A stretch of DNA of 64,000 bases. Source: Rotaria sordida (lineage: Eukaryota > Rotifera > Eurotatoria > Philodinida > Philodinidae). The stretch's first letter is position 1. Each line of letters opens with the position of its first letter. The stretch spans positions 1 through 64,000 of the forward strand of contig CAJNOL010000570.1 of NCBI GenBank assembly GCA_905250125.1. Reading direction: 5' to 3'. The notes under the pieces were generated by a model that saw only the letters and a program-made list of their open reading frames with translations, searched no databases and was not told where the DNA came from. The position numbers were made by a program, and so were the translations under genes. Shown here one piece after another: positions 41,734 to 54,433 of this stretch.

Positions 41734-42342
41734 GTGATAGTGGCTAGTTTCTCTTACAATAGAACTCATCCGACTGACGTCCTGCATGTTAACTCATATT
41801 TTGCTTATAGACAGGACTCCTTGTCATTAGTCATTTCTTCTTGCGTTATGCTTATTTTACTGAATTTTCAGCCAATTACAGATATTACGAAAAAGCGGCA
41901 ATAAGGAATTTCCACTTAAGATTTTCCACAACAATCGATTTCATAATCTTTATGATGTTCTGTAAGTTTCAGCTTTAACAGATGATTTCTTGTGGACATA
42001 TCGAATGTCTAAAACATGAACTATGTTTCGAGTTTTTGTAATAGAGTACTGGTTTTTTTTTGTAAACGTGTTATTTCAAAACAGAAACGTCTGTTTGAGC
42101 TAAACATGTCAGAATACCAAAAGGATCATAAGATTTATTGTTGTGAAAAATTTCAAGTGAAAATTCCTTGTTGCTGTTTTTTTTCGTAATATACCGCATT
42201 AGACTAAAAATTCAGTAAAATGAGCACAAATCGAGAAGAAAGGTTTAATGATATGAACTTTTTAAAGAGTTTTATCTGTACTATGAGTCTTAACTATGAG
42301 AAAAATTTGATGTTAATCGGATGAGTTACTTCGTTAGTATCA
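41734..42342. mobile_element. Foldback element, probable family F copy C
   Basis: Arms of about 240 bp. The left begins GTGATAGTGGCTAG and includes GAACTCATCCGACT, TTTTACTGAATTTT and ATTACGAAAAA. The right carries the complements, ending CGGATGAGTTACTTCG and AGTATCAC. The block order (ATCCGA, a repeated ACTC-AAAG segment, a TTTTACTGAATTTT-like block, a central AAGGAATTT block) resembles copies A and B, but divergence is high. Confidence 0.65.
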
Positions 42343-43600
42343 CACAATCATGTGTTGATGGATATTTAAGATCGTTAGGTGTTTATTCGCATTCAAAATT
42401 GGATAAAATAGCTGTTTCATTGAAACATGAAGATAAACGATATTGGTAGATTTCACATTTGTCTGAATCAAAACAAAAAATGATATGGACATGATAAATT
42501 ACAATTTACCAATGGATGACAATGAAAAGGCAATTGACTAAAGGATAGAAATGGGGATAGTGAAGTACCAAGAGTAATTATGAAAGATAAAACAATAAGT
42601 AACATGAATGATGTTTAATTAAAAATCTTATGTTAACGAAAAGATTCGAACAGATTTATATATTTATCGGATTTATTAAACTTGTCCTTCTTGAAAATAG
42701 AATTGACAGACAGAGCATTTATTAATAAGATATATAACTATATATAGAATTTTGCGTCTTATGAGATGAGCTTGTTGAAGAACTATTATAAAGATTAAAA
42801 GCTACATATATATCTAGTTGTTCAGCTGTCCATATTATCCTTTCATAAATTCTAATATGATTATGAAGGTTTTGATGTCAAGATATTATCTCTAAATATC
42901 CATATCATATCTCATATTCGTTTGATAATCTCTAATATTTTATAGTGACACTGATAACAGATCATTACCATTTCTCGCAAATAATACAGATAAAAACTTA
43001 AACTATTTCATATTTTGTCAAAGGTACACTGAAATCGGCTTCATCTACACATAGAATAATGATAAATTCTTCATCACCCATCAATAATGGTTATTCTATA
43101 TTCAGTACTTTCATGTATTATCATGAATCAACGGTCAAAATATTCAAAGAAAAATATTTTATCTTTAGGTATATCCGTTCTATATAAACTTCTCAGTAGA
43201 TGAGATGCAATTAATGAACTAAGCCCTATTGCATGTATAGGCTGTACATCTTGCAGATGACATTCAAAGAATTAATTCATATCATTTGTTGTACTGCTTA
43301 TGTACAATAGAATACGCATTTTTTTAATACAAAAAAACCGGACATATAAGAAACTATTTAGTGAACAACAAATGACTTTTTCTAAATAATAAATATTGTA
43401 TAATTTTCTTCTCACAGTAGCTTTTAAGTACGGGTGTGTATATTGCTGCGGAAATGACTCTTGTTTTTCTTTTTATGTACCCACACTCACTCTCTTTCAT
43501 TATTCTTGCACTCAACAACAAAATAAAAGTCCATATTTTCTTCCATTTTACAGAGTAAACTGATAGACAATGCAGTATTGGAAAATTTCCAACTGTCTTA

Positions 43601-43735
43601 TTCAATATTCAAAATTTTCAACATTTTACTCCTTCAGTATTTTAACTCTTCGATGTTTTTTTCTACTTTTTTCCTTCGATATTTTACTCTTTGACATTTT
43701 CACTTTTGATATTTTTCAACTTTACCCTTTCACAT
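43601..43735. repeat. Degenerate tandem repeat, unit about 15-17 bp
   Basis: Six or so imperfect copies of a TTCGATATTTTACTC-like unit (TTCAACATTTTACTCC, TTCAGTATTTTAACTC, TTCGATATTTTACTC, TTTGACATTTTCAC, TTTTGATATTTTTCAAC). No coding sense. Confidence 0.6.
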
Positions 43736-44198
43736 TTGTATAGATGAGTAGATGATTAGGATATAACGCATTTTATATGATTTGCTTTTAAATTTAAGAC
43801 ACAAATAAACTTTATTTATAATGATTCATTTATAAGCTATTGCAATACGGTCATGAGGAAATACAGTATCAATACAAAGAAGATTCTATCTCTAAAATGT
43901 TTAATATAAGATTAATGAAATTTTATTTTCCAATCTGATTCAATTAATTTCTATAATGACAAAAAAAAAGGATTATCCCATATCTTCATTCTTAATCTTG
44001 GCACTTTGTACATGAAGTATAATTATTCTCTATCAAACCAGGACTACATCGATGAATCGACATCAATACTTTCTTCAACATCATGATTAATATTTCAAAT
44101 AACTGCCAAGGGTTGATTATATTAGCATCCAATCCGATATTAAATAATCAATTCAATTTCATGCATTGAATTTATTTTCTAAGACTTATATTTAATTC

Positions 44199-45339
44199 AG
44201 CAATAAAATAATTGAAATGAGCAATAATGAAATTTAGCAATAAATATACTGAATCAGCAATAATTTACTTAAATTAAAGGTAAATTTGATATAAAAATGG
44301 GCACTATGGATTCGTTTTGTTATGCTACATTCCAAAGATGTGCTATAAGACAGAGTTGTGTTATACTATACATTATATTTTCGGTCTCTTTCTTTCTCGA
44401 TATATGTATCTACACCATTCATACTCTTTCTCTTTTGTCGGGTTAGCTCTATTGGTTTTTCTGAATCCGACCAAAGAAATCATTCTATCATCTCGAATAT
44501 TGAATGGTTATTCGAATACAAATTTTGTAGATTAATATTTACTCTTTCAGACTATCCAATTAGAACTATACAACAACCATTCAAAGCCGAAGATTTTGAA
44601 ACAAAAAATGTCCCAGTCCATATATCCGGGTCTGATAGAGTCCAAGTATGAACTTCAACCTTTTTATTTAAAATCCTTCAACTCTGAATGTCTTTTGTAC
44701 AGTTATAATCACATTGTGTGAAAGTGGAAACATTACTCCACAGATGCGTGTTCGAAAAACAGTTCAGTATTCCAAAAAATAGAATGGACCAAAATCCTTT
44801 AGTCGAGTTCAGAAAACCTGGTGCAGCTCCCTACTGTCAGATACATTCCCATATTGCTTTCTCTTCGATTGTTTATTCCTTTCTTTCAAGTGATCATTCA
44901 GATATATTCTATTCGTATCATATATATTCCTAGTATATTCTGTCATCTCAGATACAGGCTTACATGTGTGTGATAACAGGGAGGATCTTATTTTTCGAAA
45001 TTAGACATCATATACACAAGATCATATTACGAATTTAACACATTTACTTATAGAAATACGTAAGAAACAAAGTCAGACCACTCAGGCAAAAAAGGCTTTA
45101 TTGACCCAATAATATACTATATTTTTGATTTCTTTTTTTTTTATTATTTTCGATTGTAACTAAAAATAATACAGTTTTTCTTTTATTTATTCCTAAAATA
45201 TGAAATTATTACTGCTATTTAATGAATTAATTATTGTTCATTTAATAATATAAAATTGCTCAATAAAGTTTTTTTTATTGCTCACAAATTATTGTTAAAA
45301 TATATGTTAATTATTGCTGATTCCAATATTTTTATTGCT
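44199..45339. repeat. Inverted clusters of AGCAATAA
   Basis: AGCAATAA occurs four times in 64 bp at the left (44199, 44220, 44236, 44255). Its complement TTATTGCT occurs three times at the right (45275, 45311, 45332). The arrangement looks like sub-terminal repeats of a 1.1-kb DNA element whose interior has decayed. No transposase is recognised. Confidence 0.5.
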
Positions 45340-45664
45340 CAAATAAATACTAGCCATTTTCTAATGTATTATTAACCACCATAATATGATTGTAGAAGTT
45401 TTTTCTTAATGAAAAAGTTTTACTCGTATTTTTTTTTCTGCTATGTAGTCAAGTATATTTTAAATTTTAATAACCCAATCGATATTATATTTAATCAAAT
45501 AGAAAAAGAAATATTTTAAATTTCTATATTCCACATACCCAAAAAAAAAAAGCAATCATTTTCTTTATTAATATCACGCAAGGCACCATAAAGAAAAAAA
45601 GAAAAGAATAAAATAGTCATTGAATGAACAATAAAAAAAAATGCAATTTTTCACTTGTTTATGT

Positions 45665-46600
45665 TTATAAACTAGCATAATCTTCTTTACGACGATAGAG
45701 AACAATTGCAAAAATAACAGCAAGTATTTCAATAACACCAACAATAACACAGCCAATAATAACATTCTTCTTATATGTAAGTAATATATCAACCAAACGA
45801 TCATAACATCCTTGTGAATAAGCACCTATACCTGTTGTTGCACATGTAGTTGCTGGAGTTAAATCTGTTGGTAATTGAGTCCAACTTTTAGCTGCACCTA
45901 ATGGACAACATGTAAAAGGAACAGCTAAGAGTGTAGATTCGTTATATGGATTTCTTCTATCCCAATTTGTAGTATTTGAAAAATCATTTATACTAGCAGC
46001 ACCACAGCATTGTAAATTAAATTGAGCAAAATCCCATGAAAGTGAAACTGAATTAGCTGATGTTGAGTTATAAGGTGGTGTGCCAGCATAAAATGTAACA
46101 ATTGAATTCTGAAGTCTAGGAACAAGTTCTTCTCGAAATTGACCTTGATAGACAATAACAACGACAACAACTGTTATTTCAGCAATAATTATTAGACAAA
46201 TAACAGTTGCATAGATAACATGTAAAAATCGAAAACCTTTTACTGCTCCACAACAACCTGAAAAAACAATAACAACCGAAATAGAAAACAAATTATATAT
46301 ATATATATATATTTGAACTTTTTTTTTACCAAGAAATCCAATTGTTAATAAAGCACTACCAATAACAATTATTGCAATAGCAAATACTTGAAAATTTGTT
46401 AAACTTTGAGAATATGATGACATAATTTCAGGATTAAGTAATGGACCAAGTTGTTGCATTTTAGGATCTTTAAGAACATAAACACCAATAGCAAGTAGTA
46501 CAGTTCCAACAATAATAAATGCCAAATTAAAAAGAACAATAAGAAGCCGAATAAGCTTCATGCTCATTACCATACTACCATGACCATGTCCCGATGCCAT
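45665..46600 (-). CDS. Tetraspanin
   Basis: A four-helix plasma-membrane scaffold protein that organises other membrane proteins. Two exons: 46600-46330 and 46257-45665. After a His/Gly-rich start (MASGHGHGSM), TM1 is LLIVLFNLAFIIVGTVLLAI, TM2 lies around FAIAIIVIGSALLTIGFLG, and TM3 around VIYATVICLIIIAEITVVVV. The large extracellular loop holds the diagnostic CCG (QCCGAASIND), a second CC (FTCCPLG) and further cysteines to GCYDRL, followed by TM4. The mature protein is about 287 residues. The 72-bp intron (46329-46258) has no stop and a length divisible by three, so retention would add 24 residues in frame. The splice joins FLG to CCGAVKGFRFLH, the usual family order, so splicing is the better reading. 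Confidence 0.92.
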   Translation of the reverse strand: MASGHGHGSMVMSMKLIRLLIVLFNLAFIIVGTVLLAIGVYVLKDPKMQQLGPLLNPEIMSSYSQSLTNFQVFAIAIIVIGSALLTIGFLGKKKVQIYIYIYNLFSISVVIVFSGCCGAVKGFRFLHVIYATVICLIIIAEITVVVVVIVYQGQFREELVPRLQNSIVTFYAGTPPYNSTSANSVSLSWDFAQFNLQCCGAASINDFSNTTNWDRRNPYNESTLLAVPFTCCPLGAAKSWTQLPTDLTPATTCATTGIGAYSQGCYDRLVDILLTYKKNVIIGCVIVGVIEILAVIFAIVLYRRKEDYASL

Positions 46601-48136
46601 TTTTTACGCTTTACTTACGTTCAAAAAGTGAAAATCGATAACGTTCTAAATAGAAAAGAAATATGTGATTATAGACAATATGCGTAACAAGCAGTTATAT
46701 ACTAGTGTCGCTATTCTCTCTCTATGTGTTAAATATATATATATATATAGATATAAACGTCTATTCGATCGAATGACGATGATTTTATGAGCTGAAATGC
46801 GAACATTCTATATATTTTTTCTTTCTCTCTCTCTGTGTGTTTCTTTTCAAAAACTTGTTATTATCATTGTCAATTACATTAGATGTGCTTATAAACAATG
46901 GCCAATATGCTGACATTGGATACCATTAAGTTTTTGTCTCTTATAAAATGATTTTCATTCTTTTTTCTTCCCGCTGTGCTCTTTTAATATATGCGCAATT
47001 GTAACAATCTGATGCCATATAGATCTAATAGGGCGGGGGTTAGAACGTTGGTAACGAGCGACAAAAAAACGGAACAAAATGAATATGATAGATGTATGTT
47101 TCTTCTAAATGATGATTATTAGTAAATGTGAATTTCTATGACATTTGAGAGTGTGTATAAAATAAAATGTGAATTATATAACAATTTGTTTGCCTATGTG
47201 ACTATAAAATAAAGAAAAAAATATCGTTCGCTGTTTCGTTCATGTGAAGTTATTACCAACTTTGCTAATCCTGTTACATCAGATACTATTTGATTGTTTT
47301 TCATTTCATTTTAGCGAAATCAATATATTATAATATATTACCTATTACTTCTGTTTTATATCAGTATAAGTAAATTAATAGAAAATGAATTCCTCTGTTC
47401 ATAGTTTTATCATGATAAATCGTGTAGACATGAAATAATATTCATATTTCAAGAAATGTCCAAATTTCAATATTGAGCTGTAAAACATAACATTTTAAGA
47501 ACAACATTGATTAATTTTCAAGAAGTATGTAATCAATCTAGGATACATTGACAAAAGAGCACAGGTAATCGCAATCGATTTCATTTTTAACACGGAAGAT
47601 ATGCTTTAATATTAATCATTATATTAATGACAATCATCATTATAATAGTATCAGACTCAAAATAAAAAAAAAAACCAATACAAAGTTTCTTAGCATTCAA
47701 TGATCCTAACGAAATTCAACAGTCATTTTCGATTCTATCCAGATATTTGTCGTTATTCAATCCAAACTATAGGAAGATTTAGTTTTAGCAGTAACAATAA
47801 TATTCAATCAACTATTTTAATATTCTATTCGATACTATATATTTAACATTCATCTATCTATTGAAGGTCATGATTCATATCAAAACTTTTTACATTTGTT
47901 TTTTTTTTTTTGTTCACATAAACTATTCTAATTAGAATTCATGTATACTAAAATATTAACAGTAAATTGATCATTACTAATAATTATTTTAGAATATGAA
48001 GAGTGCTTGATCTTTTTGACAGCTTGTTTTCAAAAAAAAATACAACAACAACAATAATACAATATTTTCTAGTATACATATTTTCAAAGTATAGAAAAAA
48101 AGAAAGTAAACAAAAAAGAAACCATGTTTGATTATT
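46601..48136. other. Intergenic spacer
   Basis: AT-rich. A (TA)n run at about 46731-46749 could serve as the tetraspanin promoter TATA region. Otherwise no gene or RNA recognised. Confidence 0.4.
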
Positions 48137-49383
48137 TTAAATCAACTTGAGAATTGCTAATAATCGATCATTTACATTTTCATCACCATAATACAATACA
48201 ATAGTTGGATGATTTGGTGATTCTAATTTTGTTACAATTGCTTCATAACGATCTTTATCTTTAAAAAAAAATAAATAAATACATATTGAGAGTAACAAAA
48301 AAAAAGTCATTCATATTATTTTTAACTTACATAAAAGTTCAAAACATTCAGTATGAATTGCATCAGGCATTGAATTCATTACTATTGTTGTTGGCAAACC
48401 AGAAAGTGAACATTCAATACAACATGGTGGAGATGTTCGAAATCTAAAATAAATTATAGAACAAAATAAATATATAATTTACAACTTACATCTCTGGTAA
48501 ACGACGAAGATCTATAATTAAACAAACAAATTAATTATTTATATTGAAATAAGATTTTCTTACTATTTGGTGAACATAAAATAATTACACCTGAATCAAT
48601 ACATAAGATATTAAAATTTGTACCAACTGAATTTAAACATCGACCACGAAACCATTTTTTTTCATGATATATAGCAACTAAATCTTGTTCTTTAGGTCTA
48701 TGAAGCATACTAAGTCACATTCGAAAAAAAAAAGAATTTCCATAAAAAATTACATACTCAAAAATATTAGTTGATGGTTGAATAAGTTCATTACAAGTAT
48801 TCATATCTTGAAATAATTTCGTTGCACGATTATAATCATCACCAAACATAATATAGACATGTGAATATGATTCAACATGACAAACAAAAACATTTGATAG
48901 ATGTTGACCAACAAATAAATTTATTGTACGTGGAGATAATACTGTATCTCTTACCGAAGGTAATCTATTAGATATTCTTATTGGTTTTGATGTAGGAGAA
49001 ATTTTCGAACTTTTGACATTATTTATTTGTTTCTTATATCTTTGATCAATAGCAGTTTGTTCAGCATCTATGGAAAATAAAAAGAAAATTCAATTATTTA
49101 AAGAAATGCTTAAGCTTTTTGTTTTTTGGCTACTTGTCAACATAAAATTACTAACAAATTGTTCAGCGTGTATTTCACCAACACCTGACTTTGGTTTCCA
49201 TGATCGTTTAATTGGTGTTGATATTGGACTTGGCTCTTTTTCATATTCAACAATATCTTCTGTCAATGTTGATATTGATGAAGATGAAATTGGAGCAGTA
49301 AAACGATGTTGTTTATCGATAACATCATCCGAAATACGTACTTCTAAATTTGACCAATTAAGTCGACCACGACGGGATCCCAT
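48137..49383 (-). CDS. Tudor-domain protein
   Basis: Six or so short exons encode roughly 330 residues. The N-terminal part (MGSRRGRLNWSNLEVR to about residue 110) is Ser/Pro/Lys-rich and probably disordered. The C-terminal part matches an extended Tudor domain as found in germline TDRD proteins: FVCHVESYSHVYIMFGDDYN, then MLHRPKEQDLVAIYHEKKWF and RGRCLNS, the typical Tudor barrel opening, then ILCIDSGVIILCSPN, RLPEM and a beta-rich end TIVLYYGDENVNDRLLAIL. Tudor domains of this type bind dimethylarginine on Piwi and related proteins in RNA granules. I infer such a role, but with one domain and no other motif it could equally act elsewhere. The start at 49383 is the first ATG, and the gene is divergent from malate synthase. 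Confidence 0.78.
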
Positions 49384-50124
49384 ATTAGAATAAAAAAAGA
49401 AAATTCTATCCAATCGATTGACTTATATCAATTGTATATACATATAAACAACTGATGATTATGATAAATGTATGAAAGAGATAAAGTATATAAACAAGTA
49501 TAATGGGTATTTGTTATAATCAGCCGTAAAAAGTTAAGCACGTGATAAATATTCTTCTTTCTTTTCTTCGAAATATTCTTATCAATAACTTTTGGAATGT
49601 ATGAATTGAATTATTTAAAAATGAAATAAAAATCTATTACATTATGTTAAGATTTTTTTTTTCTTAATTTCTTTTTCTTTTTATTCCCATTCGAACATGA
49701 ATAAATCTAACGAAATAAAATAATGAAGACTATTTTTTTATTTCATTGAACATGATATCGAAAAGGATTTGATAACATAAGCGGTATATAGCGACATCTG
49801 ATTTAATAGTTCCCAAGTGTTGTTCATTTTAGTTATTATAACATTAGATTTATTATAGACAATCCACATGTATTGATTTCTTTCTATAGTAAAATATTCC
49901 TTTATTATAGAAATTTATCACCAGGTGTTAGTTTTTTTAATATTTTTTCAGGGCTTCAAACACAGATATGATAAGAAAAAGAAAAGGAGACCTGGTTTCT
50001 ATTGATTCGAAAGTACAACGATTCATATAAAAGAAAGCAAAGAAATAATCAACCCGCACACCTACTATCAACAAAGATATTTTGTTCTTTCTAAAAATAT
50101 ATATAAAATAAGACGTATAAAGTA
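49384..50124. other. Divergent promoter region
   Basis: A 741-bp spacer between the start codons of the Tudor gene (minus) and malate synthase (plus), so it must hold both promoters. An ATATATATAAAATAAG run at about 50097-50110, about 20 bases before the malate synthase ATG, may be TATA-like. No other signal. Confidence 0.4.
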
Positions 50125-52466
50125 ATGGCAAGTGGACGTGTAAGAATCGGAGCATTACAAGTATCGAAAGTTCTTTATAATTTTGTCAATCAAGAAGTTG
50201 TACCCGGTACAAATATAAATCCTTATTCATTTTGGAATGGTGTTCAAACAATTATTTCGGAATTTGGACCTATTAATAGAGCTCTTTTAAAAAAACGAGA
50301 TGATCTACAAGTTAAAATCGATGAATGGCATCGAACACATAAAGGACAACATAATGATATTGCTGCTTATAAAGCATTTTTATATAAAATTGGTTATTTA
50401 TATCCACGAAATAATACTGATAATTTTCAAATTAATACAAGTAATGTAGATGATGAAATTGCTATTCAAACTGGTCCACAATTAGTTGTTCCATTAATGA
50501 ATGCACGATTTACATTAAATGCAGCAAATGCACGATGGGGTTCACTTTATGATGCTTTATATGGTACAGATGTTATACCAGAAAATGATGGTTGTGAAAA
50601 AACAACTACATATAATAAAAAACGAGGTGATAAAGTAATTGCATATACACGTAAATTTCTTGATCAATATATTCCATTGGCAAATAATTTATCACATGTT
50701 AATGCTAAGAAATATAGTGTTGAAGCTGGAGAATTGAAAGTAAGAAAATTTCTTATTTATGATTCTTATTCTATCAGATGTTAGATTGATAATAACATCT
50801 ATTTTAATATATTTTTTTTATTAAATAGGTTACTTTACAAAATGATACTATTGTTGGACTAAAATCTCCTGCTCAATTTGTTGGTTATCAAGGTGATGCT
50901 GATACACCTAAATCTATTCTTCTTGTACATCATGGTCTTCATATTGAAATTCAAATTGATCGACCTAATAGTCGAAATGATCCTGCTGGAATTAAAGATG
51001 TATTTCTTGAATCAGCTATAACAACTATTGTTGATTGTGAAGATTCAGTAGCTGCAGTTGATGCTGATGATAAAGTAGAATTATATCGAAATTGGCTTGG
51101 ATTAATGAAAGGTAATTTAGAAGCTGAATTTCCAAAAGGCAAAAAAACAATAACACGAAAACTTAATCAAGATCGTATTTATATATCAAAAAGTGGTACT
51201 AAAGTACAATTACCTGGTCGATCTCTTTTATTTATTCGTCATGTTGGCCATTTATTATATACTGATGCTATATTAGATAAAGAAAATCATGAAATTCCTG
51301 AAGGTATTCTTGATGTTGTTATTACAACATTAATTGCTTTACATGATCTCAAGAGTACATCAATGCATGGTATTAAAAATAGTCGTACTGGTTCAATTTA
51401 TATTGTTAAACCAAAACAACATGGCCCAGAAGAAGTTGCTTTTACATCACGTCTCTTTTCTCGTGTCGAAGATCTTCTTCAGTTACCACGTAATACACTT
51501 AAAATGGGTGTTATGGATGAAGAACGTCGTACAACACTTAATCTTAGTGCATGTATTCATGTAGCAAAAGATCGACTTGTTTTCATTAATACAGGATTTC
51601 TTGATCGAACTGGTGATGATATTCATACATCAATGGAAGCTGGTCCCATTGTACCTAAAGGTCAAATGAAAGAAGCTAAATGGTTAATAGCATATGAAAA
51701 AAATAATGTAAATATTGGTTTAAGACATGGTCTATCAGGTAAAGCACAAATTGGTAAAGGAATGTGGGCTATGCCAGATATGATGGCAGCAATGATACAA
51801 CAAAAAATTGTTCATCCACAAGCTGGAGCAAATTGTGCTTGGGTTCCATCACCAACTGCAGCTACTCTACATGCTATACATTATCATCAAGTAGATGTTT
51901 TTGCTCGTCAAATTGAATTATCTTCGAAATCTTCTTTATCGAATGATTATCTTGATGATCTATTAATAATTCCAGTTCTTACTAAGAATCTTTCATCTAA
52001 AGAAATTCAACATGAATTAGATAATAATGCACAAAGTATACTTGGTTATGTTGTTCGTTGGATTGATCAAGGTATTGGTTGTTCAAAAGTACCTGATATA
52101 AATAATATTGGATTAATGGAAGATCGAGCGACATTACGTATTGCTAGTCAATTAATTGCAAATTGGTTACGACATAAAATTGTTACTAAACAACAAATAA
52201 TACAAACATTTCAACGAATGGCACAAGTAGTTGATAAACAAAATGCAGATATCCCCGATTATCAACCAATGGCAGTTAATTTCGATCAGAATATAGCTTT
52301 TCAAGCTGCACTTGAACTTGTACTTGATGGAACTATGCAACCGAATGGTTATACAGAACCTATTCTACATCGTCGACGACGTGAATTCAAAGCTCGACAA
52401 CAACAACAACAACAACGAGAAGGATCGCAAAAGAAACCAGTATTACCACTTCGTAGTTCTCTTTGA
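50125..52466 (+). CDS. Malate synthase G (bacterial type), intron-containing
   Basis: Condenses acetyl-CoA with glyoxylate to give malate, the second glyoxylate-cycle step. Two exons (50125-50739, 50829-52466) joined by an 89-bp phase-0 GT..AG intron give 750 residues. The length and motifs are those of the monomeric bacterial isoform G (GlcB, about 723 residues), not the roughly 550-residue isoform A. Visible landmarks are the N-terminal clasp ([20 protein letters not shown]), [18 protein letters not shown], the substrate loop [30 protein letters not shown] (catalytic Arg), [17 protein letters not shown] (Mg-binding acidic residues), [14 protein letters not shown], and near the C-terminus [20 protein letters not shown], carrying the conserved Cys and the catalytic-base Asp. 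All key residues seem present. The C-terminus has a poly-Gln run and ends RSSL, not a consensus peroxisomal signal. Horizontal transfer from bacteria is inferred. Confidence 0.96.
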
Positions 52467-54433
52467 TACACTTCGCTTCAAAGTTTTTTCTTTATATCAA
52501 TCAATAAATTGATCGTACAATATTTTTAAAACTTTCTAAGTAACCTTGATTTTTTTTTTATAAAGATATAAATTGAAATGATTGTATTGTAACTTGTAGT
52601 ACATTATAAATGCTGTTTTATTGATTTCGTTACAAAGTTTTCTGATGCATAAAATATAAAAATTAATAATATTTTGTTTGTGGCAATTCTAGTTTTGATT
52701 CTATCTTAAAGATTAATAATAGAAAGTTTTCTGTTTTAAATGATTTTACCATCAATTGAATATACAGTTTCTATATGAAGAGTACAATAAATAATAACAA
52801 ATTGAACTCTTATTAATCATTAGAAAAGACCATTGGTTTATCTCGATGATATAGACAAAATGTTTCTTGAGTTCAAGATTCGATTTTCAATTGTTGTAAT
52901 CTTATCCATAGAAACACTATAACAAACTATTTATTAATGAAGATATACCATATGTTTGAATTCATATGAAATTGTATGATGAAAATTAAGAGTATTAGTA
53001 TTTATATCTTATTTAATTTTTGACGGCATCCAGCAAAACTTACTATGCTTTTTTTTCATTTAGTTTTCATATTATACATAAAATACGTTTTGTAAATTTT
53101 TAATCATGAGGTACAAGTGATGATTGTATTGATAAAACTATCACAAAGATCAAGATAAATACAGTACACATCCAAATTTGTTCATACGTAGGATTTAAAT
53201 ACTAAATTAATTTATATTAATAGAAAATGCTATTCACCTGGAATATACTACTATTGACAAACATTTTTATCGATACCATATTCAACTTCTGTTCCTCTAG
53301 AATGACCATCTTAGGTTTTCTTTAAATGTTTGATGAATATATAGGTAGATCATAGAACATTAAGAAATGTTGCAATATCATATTTCTTTCATATGCATCT
53401 AAATATTAAGTTTATCTAAGTTTATTAAGATGTATAGAAAAATATATAAAAATTAAAAATATTTTCTCGGATTCTCATCATTACAGCGAACATGAATTAA
53501 TACATGAATATTACAAAACTTTCTCAAGCAGGTACTATCATTGATAATTTGGGTTTTATATTGTCTAATCCTTTGGTATACTTCAAAAGCAATGAATAAA
53601 TTAATTTCAGATATTCAATTGAAAGTTTTACTAGATTTCGATATCGACTTTAAAACGCTTGTATACGACTTTCTGAGTCACTTTATCTATAAAATTTGAC
53701 TGTCGGTTTATAATACTTCATATTCTTGTCCATATTATCTGGTAACGTCTAAATTTTGCTTCTACTATGCAATGATATATTGTTAAGATTGTGGTTTTCA
53801 GAAGAATGCTTATTATTAATATCTGTTGATTTCTTGAGACTATCGAATACTTTTGTTTGAATGATCTAGTCATGTATAGGGTACCACTATGTCAAATGAT
53901 ACATATAATTTAATTCTAGTATTTGTGATGAAGTTTTTTTGTTCCGGACGCTTCACTTTTTACAATCCTCTTCGACATGTTTATATCGTGATAAGAGTGG
54001 AAGACTTCTTTTTGTTTTTGTTAACATTTTTCCGGAAATTTGATGAACTTGATTCACTTGATATAGCTATATTGAAGCAATAAAATGGATATATCTGTTA
54101 TCTTTTATTAATATTCACATTTATTCGACCTTTAACACATAAATTCTAAATATTAGAATGACACATTGAGATTGATCATCATTTGCTATGTATTTTGTTA
54201 CTTATAGTTTATGAATCATTTTTATCTATGCTTTTTTTTTCTAGTTATTATCAAAAGACTTACGAGCAGCACAAATGACGCCATGTCAATAAAAACTCTC
54301 AGATGCTCGATCTTTCTTATCATTTCAGAGAAATGTTGTGTAATATTACGTATATAAAATAAATGTACACGGTCTTTTCTCTTCTTTATTCATTCGTTTT
54401 TAAATACCTTTTGATAATTATAAGCTTTTTACT
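52467..54433. other. Intergenic spacer, nothing recognised
   Basis: About 2 kb of AT-rich DNA between malate synthase and a tetraspanin on the same strand. A 64-codon frame at 53889-54083 shows no domain. No repeat structure seen by eye. Confidence 0.4.

Larger units (their letters stand above)
41349..45664. other. 4.3-kb gene-poor, repeat-rich interval
   Basis: It lies between the TRPM gene and a tetraspanin gene (convergent). It holds a foldback (41734-42342), a degenerate tandem repeat (43601-43735) and inverted clusters of AGCAATAA (44199-45339). Two longer frames at 44317-44651 and 44718-44933 have no recognisable domain and look like remnants. Confidence 0.5.

Noticed and set aside
44317-44933. 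Two frames that might form a gene in the repeat-rich interval
   Set aside because: No domain, mixed frames and stops, bounded by repeated AGCAATAA motifs; more likely the interior of a decayed element.
49070-49393. Plus-strand frame across the first Tudor exon
   Set aside because: Antisense image of the minus-strand exon; the minus strand gives the spliced Tudor protein.
53889-54083. 64-codon frame between malate synthase and tetraspanin
   Set aside because: Phe/Leu-rich composition expected from AT-rich DNA, with no promoter or domain support.
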